Origin: Colwellia sp. 20A7
GTDB lineage: Bacteria > Pseudomonadota > Gammaproteobacteria > Enterobacterales > Alteromonadaceae
Length of the DNA stretch: 64,000 nucleotides
Direction: 5' to 3'
Assembly (NCBI RefSeq): GCF_009832865.1
Contig: NZ_CP047130.1
Location: 3,162,001-3,226,000 of the forward strand
In this document: positions 21,889 to 31,687 of the stretch, one piece after another
How positions within the stretch are numbered: the first letter of the stretch is position 1
How the letters are laid out: every line of letters begins with the position of its first letter
Program-made: the position numbers and the translations under genes
Notes under the pieces: model-generated
What the model saw: the letters and a program-made list of their open reading frames with translations, nothing else
What the model was told of the DNA's origin: nothing
Database searches by the model: none

Positions 21889-21937
21889 TCATAAAAGCAA
21901 AGTTATAAATATAAATTTTATAACAATGCTTTTATGA
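21889..21937. promoter_or_regulatory. Long two-part hairpin in the rpsB-tsf spacer
   Basis: TCATAAAAGCA (21889-21899) pairs perfectly with TGCTTTTATGA (21927-21937). Inside it GTTATAAA (21902-21909) pairs with TTTATAAC (21917-21924), leaving a symmetric AA/AA internal loop. No T-run follows on the minus strand. It may be an RNase III-type processing site, a pause, or an attenuator that sets the S2 to EF-Ts ratio. Confidence 0.6.
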
Positions 21938-21966
21938 TTAAACGAATTATTGTACTTAATTATTTT

Positions 21967-21999
21967 TTATTACGCTTAGTTAATAACAAAGCGCAATAA
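21967..21999 (-). other. Hairpin just after the rpsB stop
   Basis: TTATTACGCT (21967-21976) faces AGCGCAATAA (21990-21999), a 10-bp stem with one position that forms G.U on the minus-strand RNA. It begins about five bases beyond the rpsB stop codon. There is no strong T-run, so it could protect the rpsB 3' end or act as a partial terminator. Confidence 0.4.
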
Positions 22000-22004
22000 A
22001 ATAA

Positions 22005-22733
22005 TTATTCAGTTTCAACAAAACCGTCTTTTTCTGCTTGAACAACAATGTTTTGCTCACGGCCAGAAATTACAGCATTAGCAACAGCGTCACAGTATAA
22101 AGTTACTGCACGGATTGCATCATCGTTACCAGGAACAATGTAATCAATGTTATCTGGGTTTGAGTTAGTATCAACAACAGAAACTACTGGGATACCAAGG
22201 TTGTTTGCTTCTTTAATAGCAATATGCTCGTGATCGGCATCGATGATAAAGATAGCATCAGGTAAACCACCCATGTTCTTAATACCACCTAAGCTTTTAT
22301 CAAGCTTTTCCATTTCACGAGTACGCATTAACGCTTCTTTTTTAGTTAAAGCTTCAAAAGTACCGTCAGTGCTTTGCGACTCAAGATCTTTTAAACGTTT
22401 GATTGATTGACGAACTGTTTTCCAGTTAGTCAACATACCACCTAACCAACGGTGATTAACGAAGAATTGGTCTGATTTTATTGCTGCATCTTTGATAGCA
22501 TCACTTGCAGCACGTTTAGTACCAACAAATAAAACTTTACCTTTCTTAGATGAAACATTGTTAATGAAAGCAAGTGCTTCATTAAACATAGGAACTGTTT
22601 GCTCAAGGTTGATGATATGAACTTTATCACGAGAACCGAAAATAAACGGCTTCATTTTTGGATTCCAGTAACGAGTTTTGTGACCGAAATGAACACCAGC
22701 TTTAAGCATATCGCGCATTGAAACGTTTGACAT
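22005..22733 (-). CDS. rpsB: 30S ribosomal protein S2
   Basis: S2 binds the back of the small subunit and is needed for S1 docking. The start is ATG at 22733, giving [26 protein letters not shown], with AAAGGAAA at a proper distance. An upstream in-frame ATG would add 15 residues with no family match. [30 protein letters not shown] and [20 protein letters not shown] are conserved blocks. The product is 242 residues, matching the 241 of E. coli. It heads the long minus-strand cluster. Confidence 0.97.
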   Translation of the reverse strand: MSNVSMRDMLKAGVHFGHKTRYWNPKMKPFIFGSRDKVHIINLEQTVPMFNEALAFINNVSSKKGKVLFVGTKRAASDAIKDAAIKSDQFFVNHRWLGGMLTNWKTVRQSIKRLKDLESQSTDGTFEALTKKEALMRTREMEKLDKSLGGIKNMGGLPDAIFIIDADHEHIAIKEANNLGIPVVSVVDTNSNPDNIDYIVPGNDDAIRAVTLYCDAVANAVISGREQNIVVQAEKDGFVETE

Positions 22734-22973
22734 TGTATTTTCCTTTAATGGGGTTAAGCGTTCATACATCCAATACACACGACCCTTTTGCTGTAAGCTT
22801 GAGTTACTTTATTAAGTAGAATACAAAACTTTTTCAGCGGGGCACCCCGGTATATCTTTGATAGATGTATGTGAGTTTATAATATAATCAAGCTACTTTT
22901 AGCAGACATTGACCTGTTTAATTGACGCTAAAATAAGGATTGCCTCATATGAAAGCAAACACTAAGATTTCAG
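22734..22973 (-). promoter_or_regulatory. rpsB mRNA leader, possible S2-responsive element
   Basis: If transcription starts at the promoter placed near 22,975, rpsB has a leader of about 240 bases. It contains a GC-rich dyad CGGGG-CCCCG (22839-22850 region) in otherwise AT-rich DNA. Autogenous control of rpsB-tsf by S2 through the 5' leader is known in E. coli. I infer the same here from position and length only; the fold was not computed. Confidence 0.45.
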
Positions 22974-23010
22974 CGCGGCATTTTATACCATAAAAACACT
23001 TATTTAACCA
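22973..23010 (-). promoter_or_regulatory. rpsB promoter with extended -10 and GC-rich discriminator
   Basis: On the minus strand TGGTATAAA (22982-22990 on the plus strand as TTTATACCA) is an extended -10. A -35-like TGGTTA lies 17 bases upstream (23005-23010). The bases after the -10 are GCCGCGC, a GC-rich discriminator of the kind found at stringently controlled ribosomal promoters. Confidence 0.6.
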
Positions 23011-23103
23011 GAAAAAAATTCACTGGGATAATTGCTATTATCACGGTAAAATTACCCTAAGTAAGATAACCCATACGTTCAAACAATCAATTTTAGGTAA
23101 TCC

Positions 23104-23742
23104 ATGACAACACAGAACATACCTGCACAACTGTTTTTTCTATATGACAGCCATTGCCCTTGGAGTTATGTAACTACCAAGCTTGTAAATGAAATTAATC
23201 AAGCATTTCCTGATATCACTATAAATTTATGGCATGCTGCTTTTTTTGATGGCAAAAATGATGATTCAAAAAGCAGTAAGCTTAACGAAATCAAAGCCGT
23301 TGAAAACTTAGCCAATATAAAATTTTCAACCGCTTATCAAAAGCTACTCGAAGAAAATAAAAGCTCTATCTTAGCTGCTAATTTAATGACATGGGCTCAA
23401 CATAAAACGCCGCACTTAGCATTACCACTATTAAATGCACTACAAAAGGCTCATTTTGAGCAAGGTAATAGGTTGTCTAGTCAAGCAGATTTAGATGATA
23501 TTATCGATGTTCTGAAATTATCGCCACCATCAAAAGTGTTTAAAAATGATAAACTCAGTAAAGATGTTTTCATGCAGCTAGAAGAAATATATTCACTGCA
23601 AGAAATGATGAACACCGAAGCAATTCCAGCTTTATTATTAGCTGTTGATGACCAATTAATATTATTGAACCATAACTTTTATTTAACCCAACCTAACGCA
23701 ATTGTTGAAGCGGTTGAATTAGAGCTAAATAAACATCAATAA
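23104..23742 (+). CDS. DsbA-family thioredoxin-fold protein with CPWS active site
   Basis: The protein has a DsbA/FrnE-like pattern. The N-terminal strand FFLYDSHCPWSY places a CPWS motif at residues 18-21, so only the first cysteine of the usual CxxC is present. NTEAIPALLLAVDDQLILLNHNFY is the thioredoxin cis-Pro strand and helix. No signal peptide is seen, so it is probably cytosolic. A lone Cys with Ser is found in related isomerases and glutathione-dependent members of the fold, so disulfide oxidation is not certain. It is divergent from rpsB and 59 bp before map. Length is 212 residues. Confidence 0.75.
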   Translation: MTTQNIPAQLFFLYDSHCPWSYVTTKLVNEINQAFPDITINLWHAAFFDGKNDDSKSSKLNEIKAVENLANIKFSTAYQKLLEENKSSILAANLMTWAQHKTPHLALPLLNALQKAHFEQGNRLSSQADLDDIIDVLKLSPPSKVFKNDKLSKDVFMQLEEIYSLQEMMNTEAIPALLLAVDDQLILLNHNFYLTQPNAIVEAVELELNKHQ

Positions 23743-23801
23743 AAATAATGTATTTCACTTGTTATAAACACACTCAAATTTAAGAAAGTAAAGAGAATTC
23801 A

Positions 23802-24590
23802 ATGACCATACCAATTAAAAGCCAAGATGAAATTGCTAAAATGCGTATTGCAGGGCAACTTGCTTGTGATGTATTAGAAATGATTGCTCCGCATGTAAAA
23901 GCTGGAGTTACAACTAATGAGCTAGACGCCTTATGTGCTGAATATACTGAAAAAGTGCAACAAGCTATTTCAGCTCCCCTAAATTACCACAACTTCCCTA
24001 AGTCTATTTGTACTTCTATCAATCATGTTGTTTGTCACGGTATTCCAGACAATACAGTATTAAAAGATGGAGATATCATCAACCTTGATATTACTGTTAT
24101 TAAAGACGGGTATCATGGTGATACTAGTAAAATGTTTTTAATTGGAGAAGTATCTCCTGAAGATAGTCGCCTGTGTCGCTTGGCTCAAGAATCATTATAT
24201 ATTGGTCTAAAAAAAGTAAAGCCTGGTGCTACTTTTGGCGAAATAGGTACTGCTATTCAAAAGTTTATTAAAAGCAAAGGTCGCTATTCTATTATTAAAG
24301 ATTATTGTGGTCATGGCATTGGTACTGAATTTCATGAAGAACCACAAATTGTTCATTATAAAAACAATGATAAAACCAAAATGGTAGAAGGTATGTGTTT
24401 CACCATTGAGCCAATGATTAACTTAGGTAAAGCGACAACTATTCTAGACAAAGATGATAAATGGACTGTTTATACTAGCGACGGTAAAAATTCTGCTCAG
24501 TGGGAACATACTTTGGTGGTTACTAAAACTGGTTGTGAAATATTAACGTTAAGAAAAGAAGAAACACTCAGCCGTATTTTACATAACTAA
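23802..24590 (+). CDS. map: Methionine aminopeptidase type I
   Basis: Map removes the initiator methionine from nascent proteins. The metal ligands of the pita-bread fold are all in place: LDITVIKDGYHGDTSKMF (two Asp), DYCGHGIGTEFHEEP (His), CFTIEPMI (Glu) and SAQWEHTLVVT (Glu). Substrate-side HGIPD is also present. Length is 262 residues. In many gammaproteobacteria map is divergent from rpsB and followed by glnD, as here (36 bp gap). The start is preceded by AAAGAGAA. Confidence 0.97.
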   Translation: MTIPIKSQDEIAKMRIAGQLACDVLEMIAPHVKAGVTTNELDALCAEYTEKVQQAISAPLNYHNFPKSICTSINHVVCHGIPDNTVLKDGDIINLDITVIKDGYHGDTSKMFLIGEVSPEDSRLCRLAQESLYIGLKKVKPGATFGEIGTAIQKFIKSKGRYSIIKDYCGHGIGTEFHEEPQIVHYKNNDKTKMVEGMCFTIEPMINLGKATTILDKDDKWTVYTSDGKNSAQWEHTLVVTKTGCEILTLRKEETLSRILHN

Positions 24591-24626
24591 AAAGTATCAG
24601 TCATTTTCTGAATCATAGGTAAGCAT

Positions 24627-27263
24627 GTGAATAATCATCCAATAGAAAGCCATATAATCCCTTCAGATTTTATAGAGCGCTTAGCCATAACTGCTGACAC
24701 TTTATCTAGCAAAGATATTTGCCAATTAACGCTTAACTTCAATGAGTGGCTAAAGGCAGCATTTTCTGAACATGATGTTCAAGACTTATTAACAGCAAGA
24801 GCGATGTTTGTTGATAACATACTTGCTAAACTTTGGTGTCAACATCATCTTGATGAATCTCAAATAAGTTTAATTGCCGTAGGCGGTTATGGACGAGGTG
24901 AACTGCACCCTTTTTCAGATATTGATATTTTATTATTAACTCAACCTGATATTGATTTAGCTTTAGAAGAAAGAATTTCCAGTTTTATTACCCAACTTTG
25001 GGATATAAAACTGGATATCGGGCACAGTGTTCGTTCAATTAAAGAGTGCATTAAGCAAGCTATTAATGATGTCACTATAGCAACAAACTTAATGGAAATG
25101 AGACAAATAGCGGGTAATGAAGCACTAACACAACAGTTATTACCTTTATTAAATGACGATGCTTTTTGGACCTCTGAAAACTTCTTTATTGCTAAACGAA
25201 AAGAGCAAAAACAAAGACACTTACAGTATCATGGCGCTGCTTATACCCTTGAACCCAACTTAAAAGCGAATCCGGGTGGATTACGTGATATTCAAACAAT
25301 TGCTTGGGTTGCAAAACGTCATTTTCTTGCTGATTCACTAGAAGAGCTTGTAGAACACCAGTATCTTTACCCTAATGAATTATCTGAGCTTATAGAAGCC
25401 CAAGACTATTTATGGCGTCTTCGTTTTGCATTGCATTTTGTTGCTAAGCGCAGTGAAAATCGGTTATTGTTTGATTATCAAGCTGACGTAGCGAAAATGA
25501 TGGGCTTTGGTGATGAAGGTAAGGCACCTGTTGAGCGAATGATGAAGCGTTTTTATCGCATCATTTCTCGTGTTTCAGAGCTAAACACTATTTTATTACA
25601 TCGATTTCAACAAGAAATAATTCAAGATCCTAAAGAAGCTAATATTAAAGTGATTAATCAAGATTTTGAATCAGTTGACACCTTGATTAATGCTACAAAC
25701 AATAGAGTGTTTATGCGTTCGGCAAAAATGCTCGAAATGTTTTTAATTATTGCACAAGAGCCTAATATTAAAGGTATTCATTCTAATACGCTACGATTAA
25801 TGCGAAATGCAAGACGACGATTAGTTTCTGGTTTAGTTGATTATGCTCAATGTCGTCAAATTTTTATGGCTATCATTAAGCACCCAAGAGGACTTGGTTT
25901 AGCGTTTAATTTAATGCATCGTCATGGGATTATTGGCTCTTACCTACCTTTATGGCGAAATATTGCGGGTCAAATGCAATTCGACTTATTTCATGCTTAT
26001 TCAGTTGATGAGCATAGCTATCGTGTTGTAAAAAACTTGTATCAATTTAGCCAAAAAGAACACAATCATAAATTTCCTTTATGTAGCAAAATAATGCAAA
26101 AAATACGTAAACCAGAGGTTTTGTATTTAGCAGGGATTTTTCATGATATTGCAAAAGGCCGAGGTGGTGATCATGCCAAGTTAGGCGCTGTTGATGCGTT
26201 AATATTCTGTCAATCTCACCAAATGAGTAAACATGATAGCAGAATGGTTTCTTGGTTAGTCGAGCAACATCTAGTTATGTCGGTAACGGCTCAGCGTCGT
26301 GATATTAATGATGAAAATGTTATTCGCGCTTTTGCTGACATAGTTCGTGATGAAGCGCATTTAGATTATTTATACTGCTTAACAGTTGCTGATATGCGTG
26401 CCACTAACGAAAGCTTATGGAATAGTTGGAAAGCAAATTTATTACATGATTTATATTTTAATACATTAAGAGCACTGCGTCGTGGTTTATCAAAGCCAGT
26501 TGAAACACGCTCTAAGATCCGTGAAAATCAACAACAAGCTAGAGATATTTTAGCTGCAACTCATATTGATAAAAGCCAACTTGATTCCTTATGGCGAGAG
26601 TTCAGAGCTGACTACTTTTTACGATACTCGCCTGAACAAATAGCCAGACACTGTCAACGTATAATAGGCCATGATAGAACAGAGCCACTTGTTATTATTA
26701 GTACTAAACCTTATCGAGGTGGAACAGAGGTTTTTGTTTTTGCAAAAGAAAAAGTTAATACCTTTGCTAGCATAGTGCAAGTATTGGGCGCTAAAAAGCT
26801 GTCTATTCATGATGCAAAAATCATTACAACAAAAACGGGTTATACCGTTAATACCTTCATTATTTTGGATTCACGAGGTAAAGCGTTAAAAGAAAGTTAC
26901 CAAACAGCTGAAATAACGAAAGCACTCAGTGAAAAACTTAAGCAAGATGATTGCAGGGATATTCCATTACAGCCAGCAAGAAGAGAAGTAAAACAATTTA
27001 AGTTTCCATTAAAAGTGAGTTTTATTAAAATTAAGGCTAAGAGTAAAACAATGATTGAAATCATTGCACTAGATAGAGCTGGTTTGTTAGGTAATATCGC
27101 ACAAGTTTTTCAACAATTACATATTAATATTCATTCCGCTAAAATCACCACTTTTGGCGAGAAGGCTGACGATGTTTTCACTATATCAACCAATGAAAAC
27201 ATGGCCTTAACAGAAGAAGAAAAACAAAAGCTTTCTGATAAATTAACTCAGGAAATAGATTAA
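24627..27263 (+). CDS. glnD: Bifunctional uridylyltransferase/uridylyl-removing enzyme GlnD
   Basis: GlnD senses glutamine and adds UMP to, or removes it from, the PII proteins that control glutamine synthetase and nitrogen gene expression. Residues 84-106 hold the nucleotidyltransferase motif [19 protein letters not shown]. The HD domain with [14 protein letters not shown] follows in the middle. Two ACT domains, the glutamine sensors, lie at the C-terminus (one begins near [13 protein letters not shown], the other near [15 protein letters not shown]). It has 878 residues. The start is GTG at 24627; the ATG two bases earlier is out of frame and stops at once. Confidence 0.95.
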   Translation: MNNHPIESHIIPSDFIERLAITADTLSSKDICQLTLNFNEWLKAAFSEHDVQDLLTARAMFVDNILAKLWCQHHLDESQISLIAVGGYGRGELHPFSDIDILLLTQPDIDLALEERISSFITQLWDIKLDIGHSVRSIKECIKQAINDVTIATNLMEMRQIAGNEALTQQLLPLLNDDAFWTSENFFIAKRKEQKQRHLQYHGAAYTLEPNLKANPGGLRDIQTIAWVAKRHFLADSLEELVEHQYLYPNELSELIEAQDYLWRLRFALHFVAKRSENRLLFDYQADVAKMMGFGDEGKAPVERMMKRFYRIISRVSELNTILLHRFQQEIIQDPKEANIKVINQDFESVDTLINATNNRVFMRSAKMLEMFLIIAQEPNIKGIHSNTLRLMRNARRRLVSGLVDYAQCRQIFMAIIKHPRGLGLAFNLMHRHGIIGSYLPLWRNIAGQMQFDLFHAYSVDEHSYRVVKNLYQFSQKEHNHKFPLCSKIMQKIRKPEVLYLAGIFHDIAKGRGGDHAKLGAVDALIFCQSHQMSKHDSRMVSWLVEQHLVMSVTAQRRDINDENVIRAFADIVRDEAHLDYLYCLTVADMRATNESLWNSWKANLLHDLYFNTLRALRRGLSKPVETRSKIRENQQQARDILAATHIDKSQLDSLWREFRADYFLRYSPEQIARHCQRIIGHDRTEPLVIISTKPYRGGTEVFVFAKEKVNTFASIVQVLGAKKLSIHDAKIITTKTGYTVNTFIILDSRGKALKESYQTAEITKALSEKLKQDDCRDIPLQPARREVKQFKFPLKVSFIKIKAKSKTMIEIIALDRAGLLGNIAQVFQQLHINIHSAKITTFGEKADDVFTISTNENMALTEEEKQKLSDKLTQEID

Positions 27264-27294
27264 AATAAATTAAAATAAGTGATAGGAATTTTAA

Positions 27295-28128
27295 ATGACC
27301 GACTTAACAGCTTTAGCGAGCACGATAGAGCAAGCTTTTGAAGATAGAGCAAACATAAGCCCTGCAACTGTTTCTAAGGAAGTAAAAGCAGCTGTATTAG
27401 CATCATTGTCAGCACTAAATAATGGTTCAGCACGTGTTGCTGAGAAAATAGATGGCCAGTGGCATGTACATCAATGGTTGAAAAAGGCAGTGTTACTTTC
27501 TTTTCGTATATGGGACAACCAAGTTATAGACGGTGCTGAAAGTACGTTTTTTGATAAAGTACCAATGAAGTATAGTGATTATACACAAGAAATGTTTGAA
27601 GCTGATGGTGTACGCGTTGTGCCTGGCGCGTCTGTACGTACAGGTAGCTTTATCGGCAAAAATGTTGTTGTTATGCCAAGCTTTGTTAATATTGGTGCTT
27701 TTGTTGATGAGGGTTGTATGGTTGACGGTTGGGCAACCGTTGGTTCATGTGCTCAAATAGGTAAAAACGTTCACTTATCTGGCGGCGTTGGTATTGGCGG
27801 TGTATTAGAGCCCCTACAAGCAGGTCCAACAATTATAGAAGATAATTGTTTTATCGGCGCACGTTCTGAAATAGTTGAAGGTGTTATTGTCGAGGAAGGT
27901 GCCGTTATTTCAATGGGCGTTTATATTGGCCAAAGTACACGTATCTATGACCGTGAAACAGGTGAAATACATTATGGTCGTGTTCCAGCAGGCTCTGTTG
28001 TTGTCCCTGGAAACCTCCCGTCTAAGTGTGGAAAGTATAGTTTATATGCCGCAATAATTGTGAAAAAAGTGGATGCGAAAACACGTAAAAAAACAGGTAT
28101 TAATGAACTATTACGTTTAGCTGATTAG
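27295..28128 (+). CDS. dapD: Tetrahydrodipicolinate N-succinyltransferase
   Basis: DapD succinylates tetrahydrodipicolinate in the lysine and meso-diaminopimelate pathway. The helical N-terminal domain is followed by a left-handed beta helix with hexapeptide repeats and the signatures [20 protein letters not shown] and [27 protein letters not shown]. Length is 277 residues against 274 in E. coli. It follows glnD by 31 bp, the same neighbour as in E. coli, and is closed by a strong terminator. Confidence 0.97.
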   Translation: MTDLTALASTIEQAFEDRANISPATVSKEVKAAVLASLSALNNGSARVAEKIDGQWHVHQWLKKAVLLSFRIWDNQVIDGAESTFFDKVPMKYSDYTQEMFEADGVRVVPGASVRTGSFIGKNVVVMPSFVNIGAFVDEGCMVDGWATVGSCAQIGKNVHLSGGVGIGGVLEPLQAGPTIIEDNCFIGARSEIVEGVIVEEGAVISMGVYIGQSTRIYDRETGEIHYGRVPAGSVVVPGNLPSKCGKYSLYAAIIVKKVDAKTRKKTGINELLRLAD

Positions 28129-28173
28129 TAAACCACCTGATTCACAGCTTGACTGAACAATAGTTTTATATAC

Positions 28174-28213
28174 AAAAAAAGCAGTAAGTTAAACTAACTC
28201 ACTGCTTTTTTTT
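28174..28213. terminator. Bidirectional terminator between dapD and the fumarase gene
   Basis: GCAGT (28181-28185) pairs with ACTGC (28201-28205), and inner AGTTA with TAACT. The stem is flanked by seven A on the left and eight T on the right, so it works for dapD on the plus strand and for the fumarase gene on the minus strand. Confidence 0.9.
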
Positions 28214-28238
28214 AGCTTATTAAGTTACTAAGTGCTAA

Positions 28239-29768
28239 CTATTTTTTAACTTGCTTATCCATATCTTCAATTTTTACTTTCCAGATTTCTGGACCTGTCA
28301 CGTGAGCAGATTCACCTGTGCTATCAACCGCAACAGTTACTGGCATATCTTCTACTTCAAATTCATAAATAGCTTCCATGCCCATGTCTTCAAAGGCTAC
28401 CACTTTCGCTTTTTTGATTGCTTTAGAAACTAGGTAAGCAGCGCCACCAACGGCCATTAAGTACACTGACTTATGGTTTTTAATGCTTTCACACGTAGCT
28501 GCGCCACGCTCTGCTTTACCGATAGAGCCTAACAAACCTGTTTCCGCTAACATCATTTCGTTGAATTTATCCATACGTGTTGCTGTTGTAGGGCCTGCAG
28601 GACCTACTGCTTCATTACCGATAGCATCAACAGGACCTACGTAGTAAATAAACTTGTCAGTGAAATCTACGGGTAACTCTTCACCTTTAGCTAACATGTC
28701 TTGAATACGTTTATGTGCTGCATCACGACCAGTCAAAATAGTACCGCTAAGTAATACGGTTTCGCCAGTTTTCCATTCGGCGATGTCAGCTTTTGTTAAA
28801 CCATCAACATTGACACGACGGACATTTTCGCCAACTTCCCACGTAATTTCTGGCCATTCCTCAAGTTTAGGTGGCGTTAAATCGGCAGGACCTGAACCAT
28901 CAAGGTGGAAATGTACATGACGGGTAGCAGCACAGTTCGGGATCATAAACACAGGCTTAGACGCTGCATGTGTAGGTACAGACATGATTTTCACGTCAAC
29001 CACAGTAGTTAAACCACCTAGGCCTTGTGCACCAATACCTAATTTATTAACACGTTCAAAAATTTCTAAACGTAATTCCTCTTCAGCATTTTGAGGACCA
29101 CGTTCAATTAAGTCTTGAATGTTTACCGGATCCATTAAACTTTCTTTAGCAAGTACGCCCGCTTTTTCAGCCGTACCACCAATACCTATGCCTAACATAC
29201 CAGGTGGGCACCAACCTGCCCCCATTGTTGGTAAGGTTTTAACAACCCAATCAGCAACAGAGTCAGAAGGATTTAACATCACCATTTTAGATTTGTTTTC
29301 ACTGCCGCCGCCCTTAGCGGCAATCATCACTTCAATATGATCGCCAGGCACTAATTCAATATGTACAACAGAAGGCGTATTGTCTTTAGTGTTAGTACGT
29401 TTGCCCGCAGGATCGCCAACAATAGAAGCACGTAATGGATTATCTGGATTTAAGTAAGCACGACGAGTACCTTCATCAACCATTTGCTGCACTGTCATAT
29501 CAGTTTTATCCCACTGAACAGCCATACCCACTTTAACAAAACAAGTAACAATACCTGTATCTTGGCAAATAGGACGTTTGCCTGTAGCCGACATACGTGA
29601 GTTAATAAGAATTTGTGCAATTGCGTCTTTTGCCGCTGTGCTTTGCTCTTTATGATAGGCTTTTTCTAGCGCTTGAATAAAATCGAGCGGATGATAATAA
29701 GAAATATATTGAAGCGCATCTTCAATACTATCGATTAAGTCTTGTTGCTTGATAATTTTATGGGACAT
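28239..29768 (-). CDS. fumA: Class I (iron-sulfur) fumarate hydratase
   Basis: This enzyme interconverts fumarate and malate in the TCA cycle with an oxygen-sensitive [4Fe-4S] cluster. The three cluster cysteines are seen in CQDTGIVTCF, PNCAATRHVHFHLDG and GAATCESIKNHKSV. The N-terminal alpha and C-terminal beta parts are fused in one 509-residue chain, as in E. coli FumA and FumB. The closing VTGPEIWKVKIED is typical. The symbol is by similarity; it could as well be called fumB. It is a single gene, convergent with dapD, with a palindromic repeat element upstream. Confidence 0.93.
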   Translation of the reverse strand: MSHKIIKQQDLIDSIEDALQYISYYHPLDFIQALEKAYHKEQSTAAKDAIAQILINSRMSATGKRPICQDTGIVTCFVKVGMAVQWDKTDMTVQQMVDEGTRRAYLNPDNPLRASIVGDPAGKRTNTKDNTPSVVHIELVPGDHIEVMIAAKGGGSENKSKMVMLNPSDSVADWVVKTLPTMGAGWCPPGMLGIGIGGTAEKAGVLAKESLMDPVNIQDLIERGPQNAEEELRLEIFERVNKLGIGAQGLGGLTTVVDVKIMSVPTHAASKPVFMIPNCAATRHVHFHLDGSGPADLTPPKLEEWPEITWEVGENVRRVNVDGLTKADIAEWKTGETVLLSGTILTGRDAAHKRIQDMLAKGEELPVDFTDKFIYYVGPVDAIGNEAVGPAGPTTATRMDKFNEMMLAETGLLGSIGKAERGAATCESIKNHKSVYLMAVGGAAYLVSKAIKKAKVVAFEDMGMEAIYEFEVEDMPVTVAVDSTGESAHVTGPEIWKVKIEDMDKQVKK

Positions 29769-29881
29769 GTTGCTCTCAGCTTTCGTTAAAAATGTAAATT
29801 CATTTGGGTATATAAAATGTTTCCATTATAATACCTTTCTATTGAAACTGCTGCTAGTAGCCAATAGCAAAATATGTAGAT

Positions 29882-30150
29882 TTATACCAAGTCCATTAAG
29901 TTAGTTGCCACTCAGAGCTTGCCAGCGGTTTGAGAATAAATAGAATTTTTTACCTATAGTTATTCTATATGAAAGAAATTCTGTGCGGTTATCATATCAC
30001 TGGAAAGCTCCCAAAGGGCGAGTTTAAAAGGTCTATATGCGGCGTTATTGATTTTGATAAGGGAATAATCATTATCTTCAATCAATGCCTAGCCTCTAAA
30101 CCTTTTAACTCTCGCTGAGTGAGAAGAAACCTATTGGAATTGGTATTATA
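29882..30150. mobile_element. Candidate MITE-like element with nested inverted repeats
   Basis: The outer ends TATACCAAGTCCATT (29883-29897) and ATTGGAATTGGTATTATA (30133-30150) are imperfect inverted copies. Next inward, CACTCAG (29909-29915) faces CTGAGTG (30115-30121). Further in, CGAGTTTAAAAGGT (30019-30032) faces ACCTTTTAACTC (30100-30111). GGCGTTATTGATTTTGATAA (30041-30060) faces ATTATCTTCAATCAATGCC (30071-30089). The right half can fold into a single hairpin of about 95 bases. There is no credible coding frame. It lies in the 433-bp divergent gap between the fumarase gene and pabB. Confidence 0.65.
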
Positions 30151-30201
30151 CTCAACATAAACCTAACAAATACCTAATAAATTAATAGGTCAATTAGTAG
30201 A

Positions 30202-31674
30202 GTGACTATCACCTTGCATTCCAATACCTTGCCTTCATTTAATCCATTGACTCTTTCAGTTGAAAAATTCACATTAGAAAATGGAGTTACTCCATTAGAC
30301 TTATTTACGCCGTTATCAAATAAACCTTGGTCTATTTGGTTAGATTCAGGGCAAAGCCAACATATTGATGTTTGTTTTGATATTCTAGTATGGCAGCCCG
30401 AAGTTACTCTATGTACGCACGGGGATAAAACAACGGTGTGTTATATAAAGACAAATAACACTTATATCAGTGAAGAAGATCCATTATATTTATTAGAAAA
30501 AGTTCAACAACAAGTTTTATCACCGCTTTCTACCTCACAGCAAAACCTTCCATTTTTAGGCGGTTCTTTAGGCTATTTTTCTTATGACTTAGGTCGACGG
30601 TTCGAGAAATTACCAACACAAGCAGAGCAAGATATAACACTGCCTGAAATGGCTGTTGGTATATATAGCCAAGCAATAATATTTGATCATAAACAACAAG
30701 AGTTTTATTTAATTTGCCCTCCTGAAAAACGTTCAGAAATAGAATGTTTTATTCAAACTTTATTGGTAAATAAAAAAAGTCGACCATCTGAAACTAAAGA
30801 ACAAAATTTCACCTTAACATCCAGTTGGCAAAGTAATATGGATAAAGCCACCTACACAGAAAAATTTGAACAAGTTCAAAACTATTTACTGTCAGGCGAT
30901 TGTTATCAAATTAATTTAGCACAACGTTTTAAAGCACAGTATCAAGGTAATGAATTTGAAGCTTACTGTGCACTAAGAACTGAAAACAAGGCCCCCTTCT
31001 CAGCTTTTATTCAATTAGAAAATGCGAGTATATTAAGTGTTTCACCTGAGCGTTTTTTACAAAAAAAACAAAACAAGATTCAAAGTAAACCTATCAAAGG
31101 TACTATGCCTAGAAGTACTAATGAAAAAATAGACAAACACAACGCATACATATTAGCTAACTCAATAAAAGATCGTGCTGAAAACTTGATGATTGTTGAT
31201 TTACTTCGCAATGATATATCTAAAGTGTGTAAACCTGGTACAGTTGTTGTACCTAAACTATTTGATATTGAAAGCTTTCCAGCAGTACACCATTTAGTGA
31301 GTACAGTAGAAGGTGAAATTGCCGAACAAAATAGTGCGAGTGATTTATTACGAGGTGCATTTCCAGGTGGTTCAATTACAGGCGCCCCAAAAATTCGCGC
31401 TATGCAAATTATTGAACAACTTGAACCACACAGACGCAGCGTATACTGTGGTAGTATTGGTTACATTTCAAGCTGTGGTACTATGGATACTAATATTACT
31501 ATTCGTACATTAATTTGCGAAAAAAACCAAGAATCCACAGCAACTGCATCTAATAATATATATTGTTGGGCTGGCGGTGGTTTAGTTGCTGATTCTATTG
31601 CATCAAGTGAATATCAAGAAACGTTTGATAAAGTAAACTGTATTTTGCCTGTGCTACAAAAGCTGGGGAAATAG
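30202..31674 (+). CDS. pabB: Aminodeoxychorismate synthase component I
   Basis: PabB aminates chorismate to 4-amino-4-deoxychorismate, the first step of para-aminobenzoate and folate synthesis, using ammonia from PabA. The chorismate-binding fold shows FLGGSLGYFSYDLGRR, GDCYQINLAQRF, SKPIKGTMPR, ENLMIVDLLRNDISKVC and FPGGSITGAPKIRAMQII. The PIKGTMPR lysine separates PabB from anthranilate synthase. Length is 490 residues. The start is GTG at 30202. The order pabB-nudL-sdaA is the same as in E. coli. Confidence 0.93.
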   Translation: MTITLHSNTLPSFNPLTLSVEKFTLENGVTPLDLFTPLSNKPWSIWLDSGQSQHIDVCFDILVWQPEVTLCTHGDKTTVCYIKTNNTYISEEDPLYLLEKVQQQVLSPLSTSQQNLPFLGGSLGYFSYDLGRRFEKLPTQAEQDITLPEMAVGIYSQAIIFDHKQQEFYLICPPEKRSEIECFIQTLLVNKKSRPSETKEQNFTLTSSWQSNMDKATYTEKFEQVQNYLLSGDCYQINLAQRFKAQYQGNEFEAYCALRTENKAPFSAFIQLENASILSVSPERFLQKKQNKIQSKPIKGTMPRSTNEKIDKHNAYILANSIKDRAENLMIVDLLRNDISKVCKPGTVVVPKLFDIESFPAVHHLVSTVEGEIAEQNSASDLLRGAFPGGSITGAPKIRAMQIIEQLEPHRRSVYCGSIGYISSCGTMDTNITIRTLICEKNQESTATASNNIYCWAGGGLVADSIASSEYQETFDKVNCILPVLQKLGK

Positions 31675-31687
31675 AAGGAAGGTAGTA

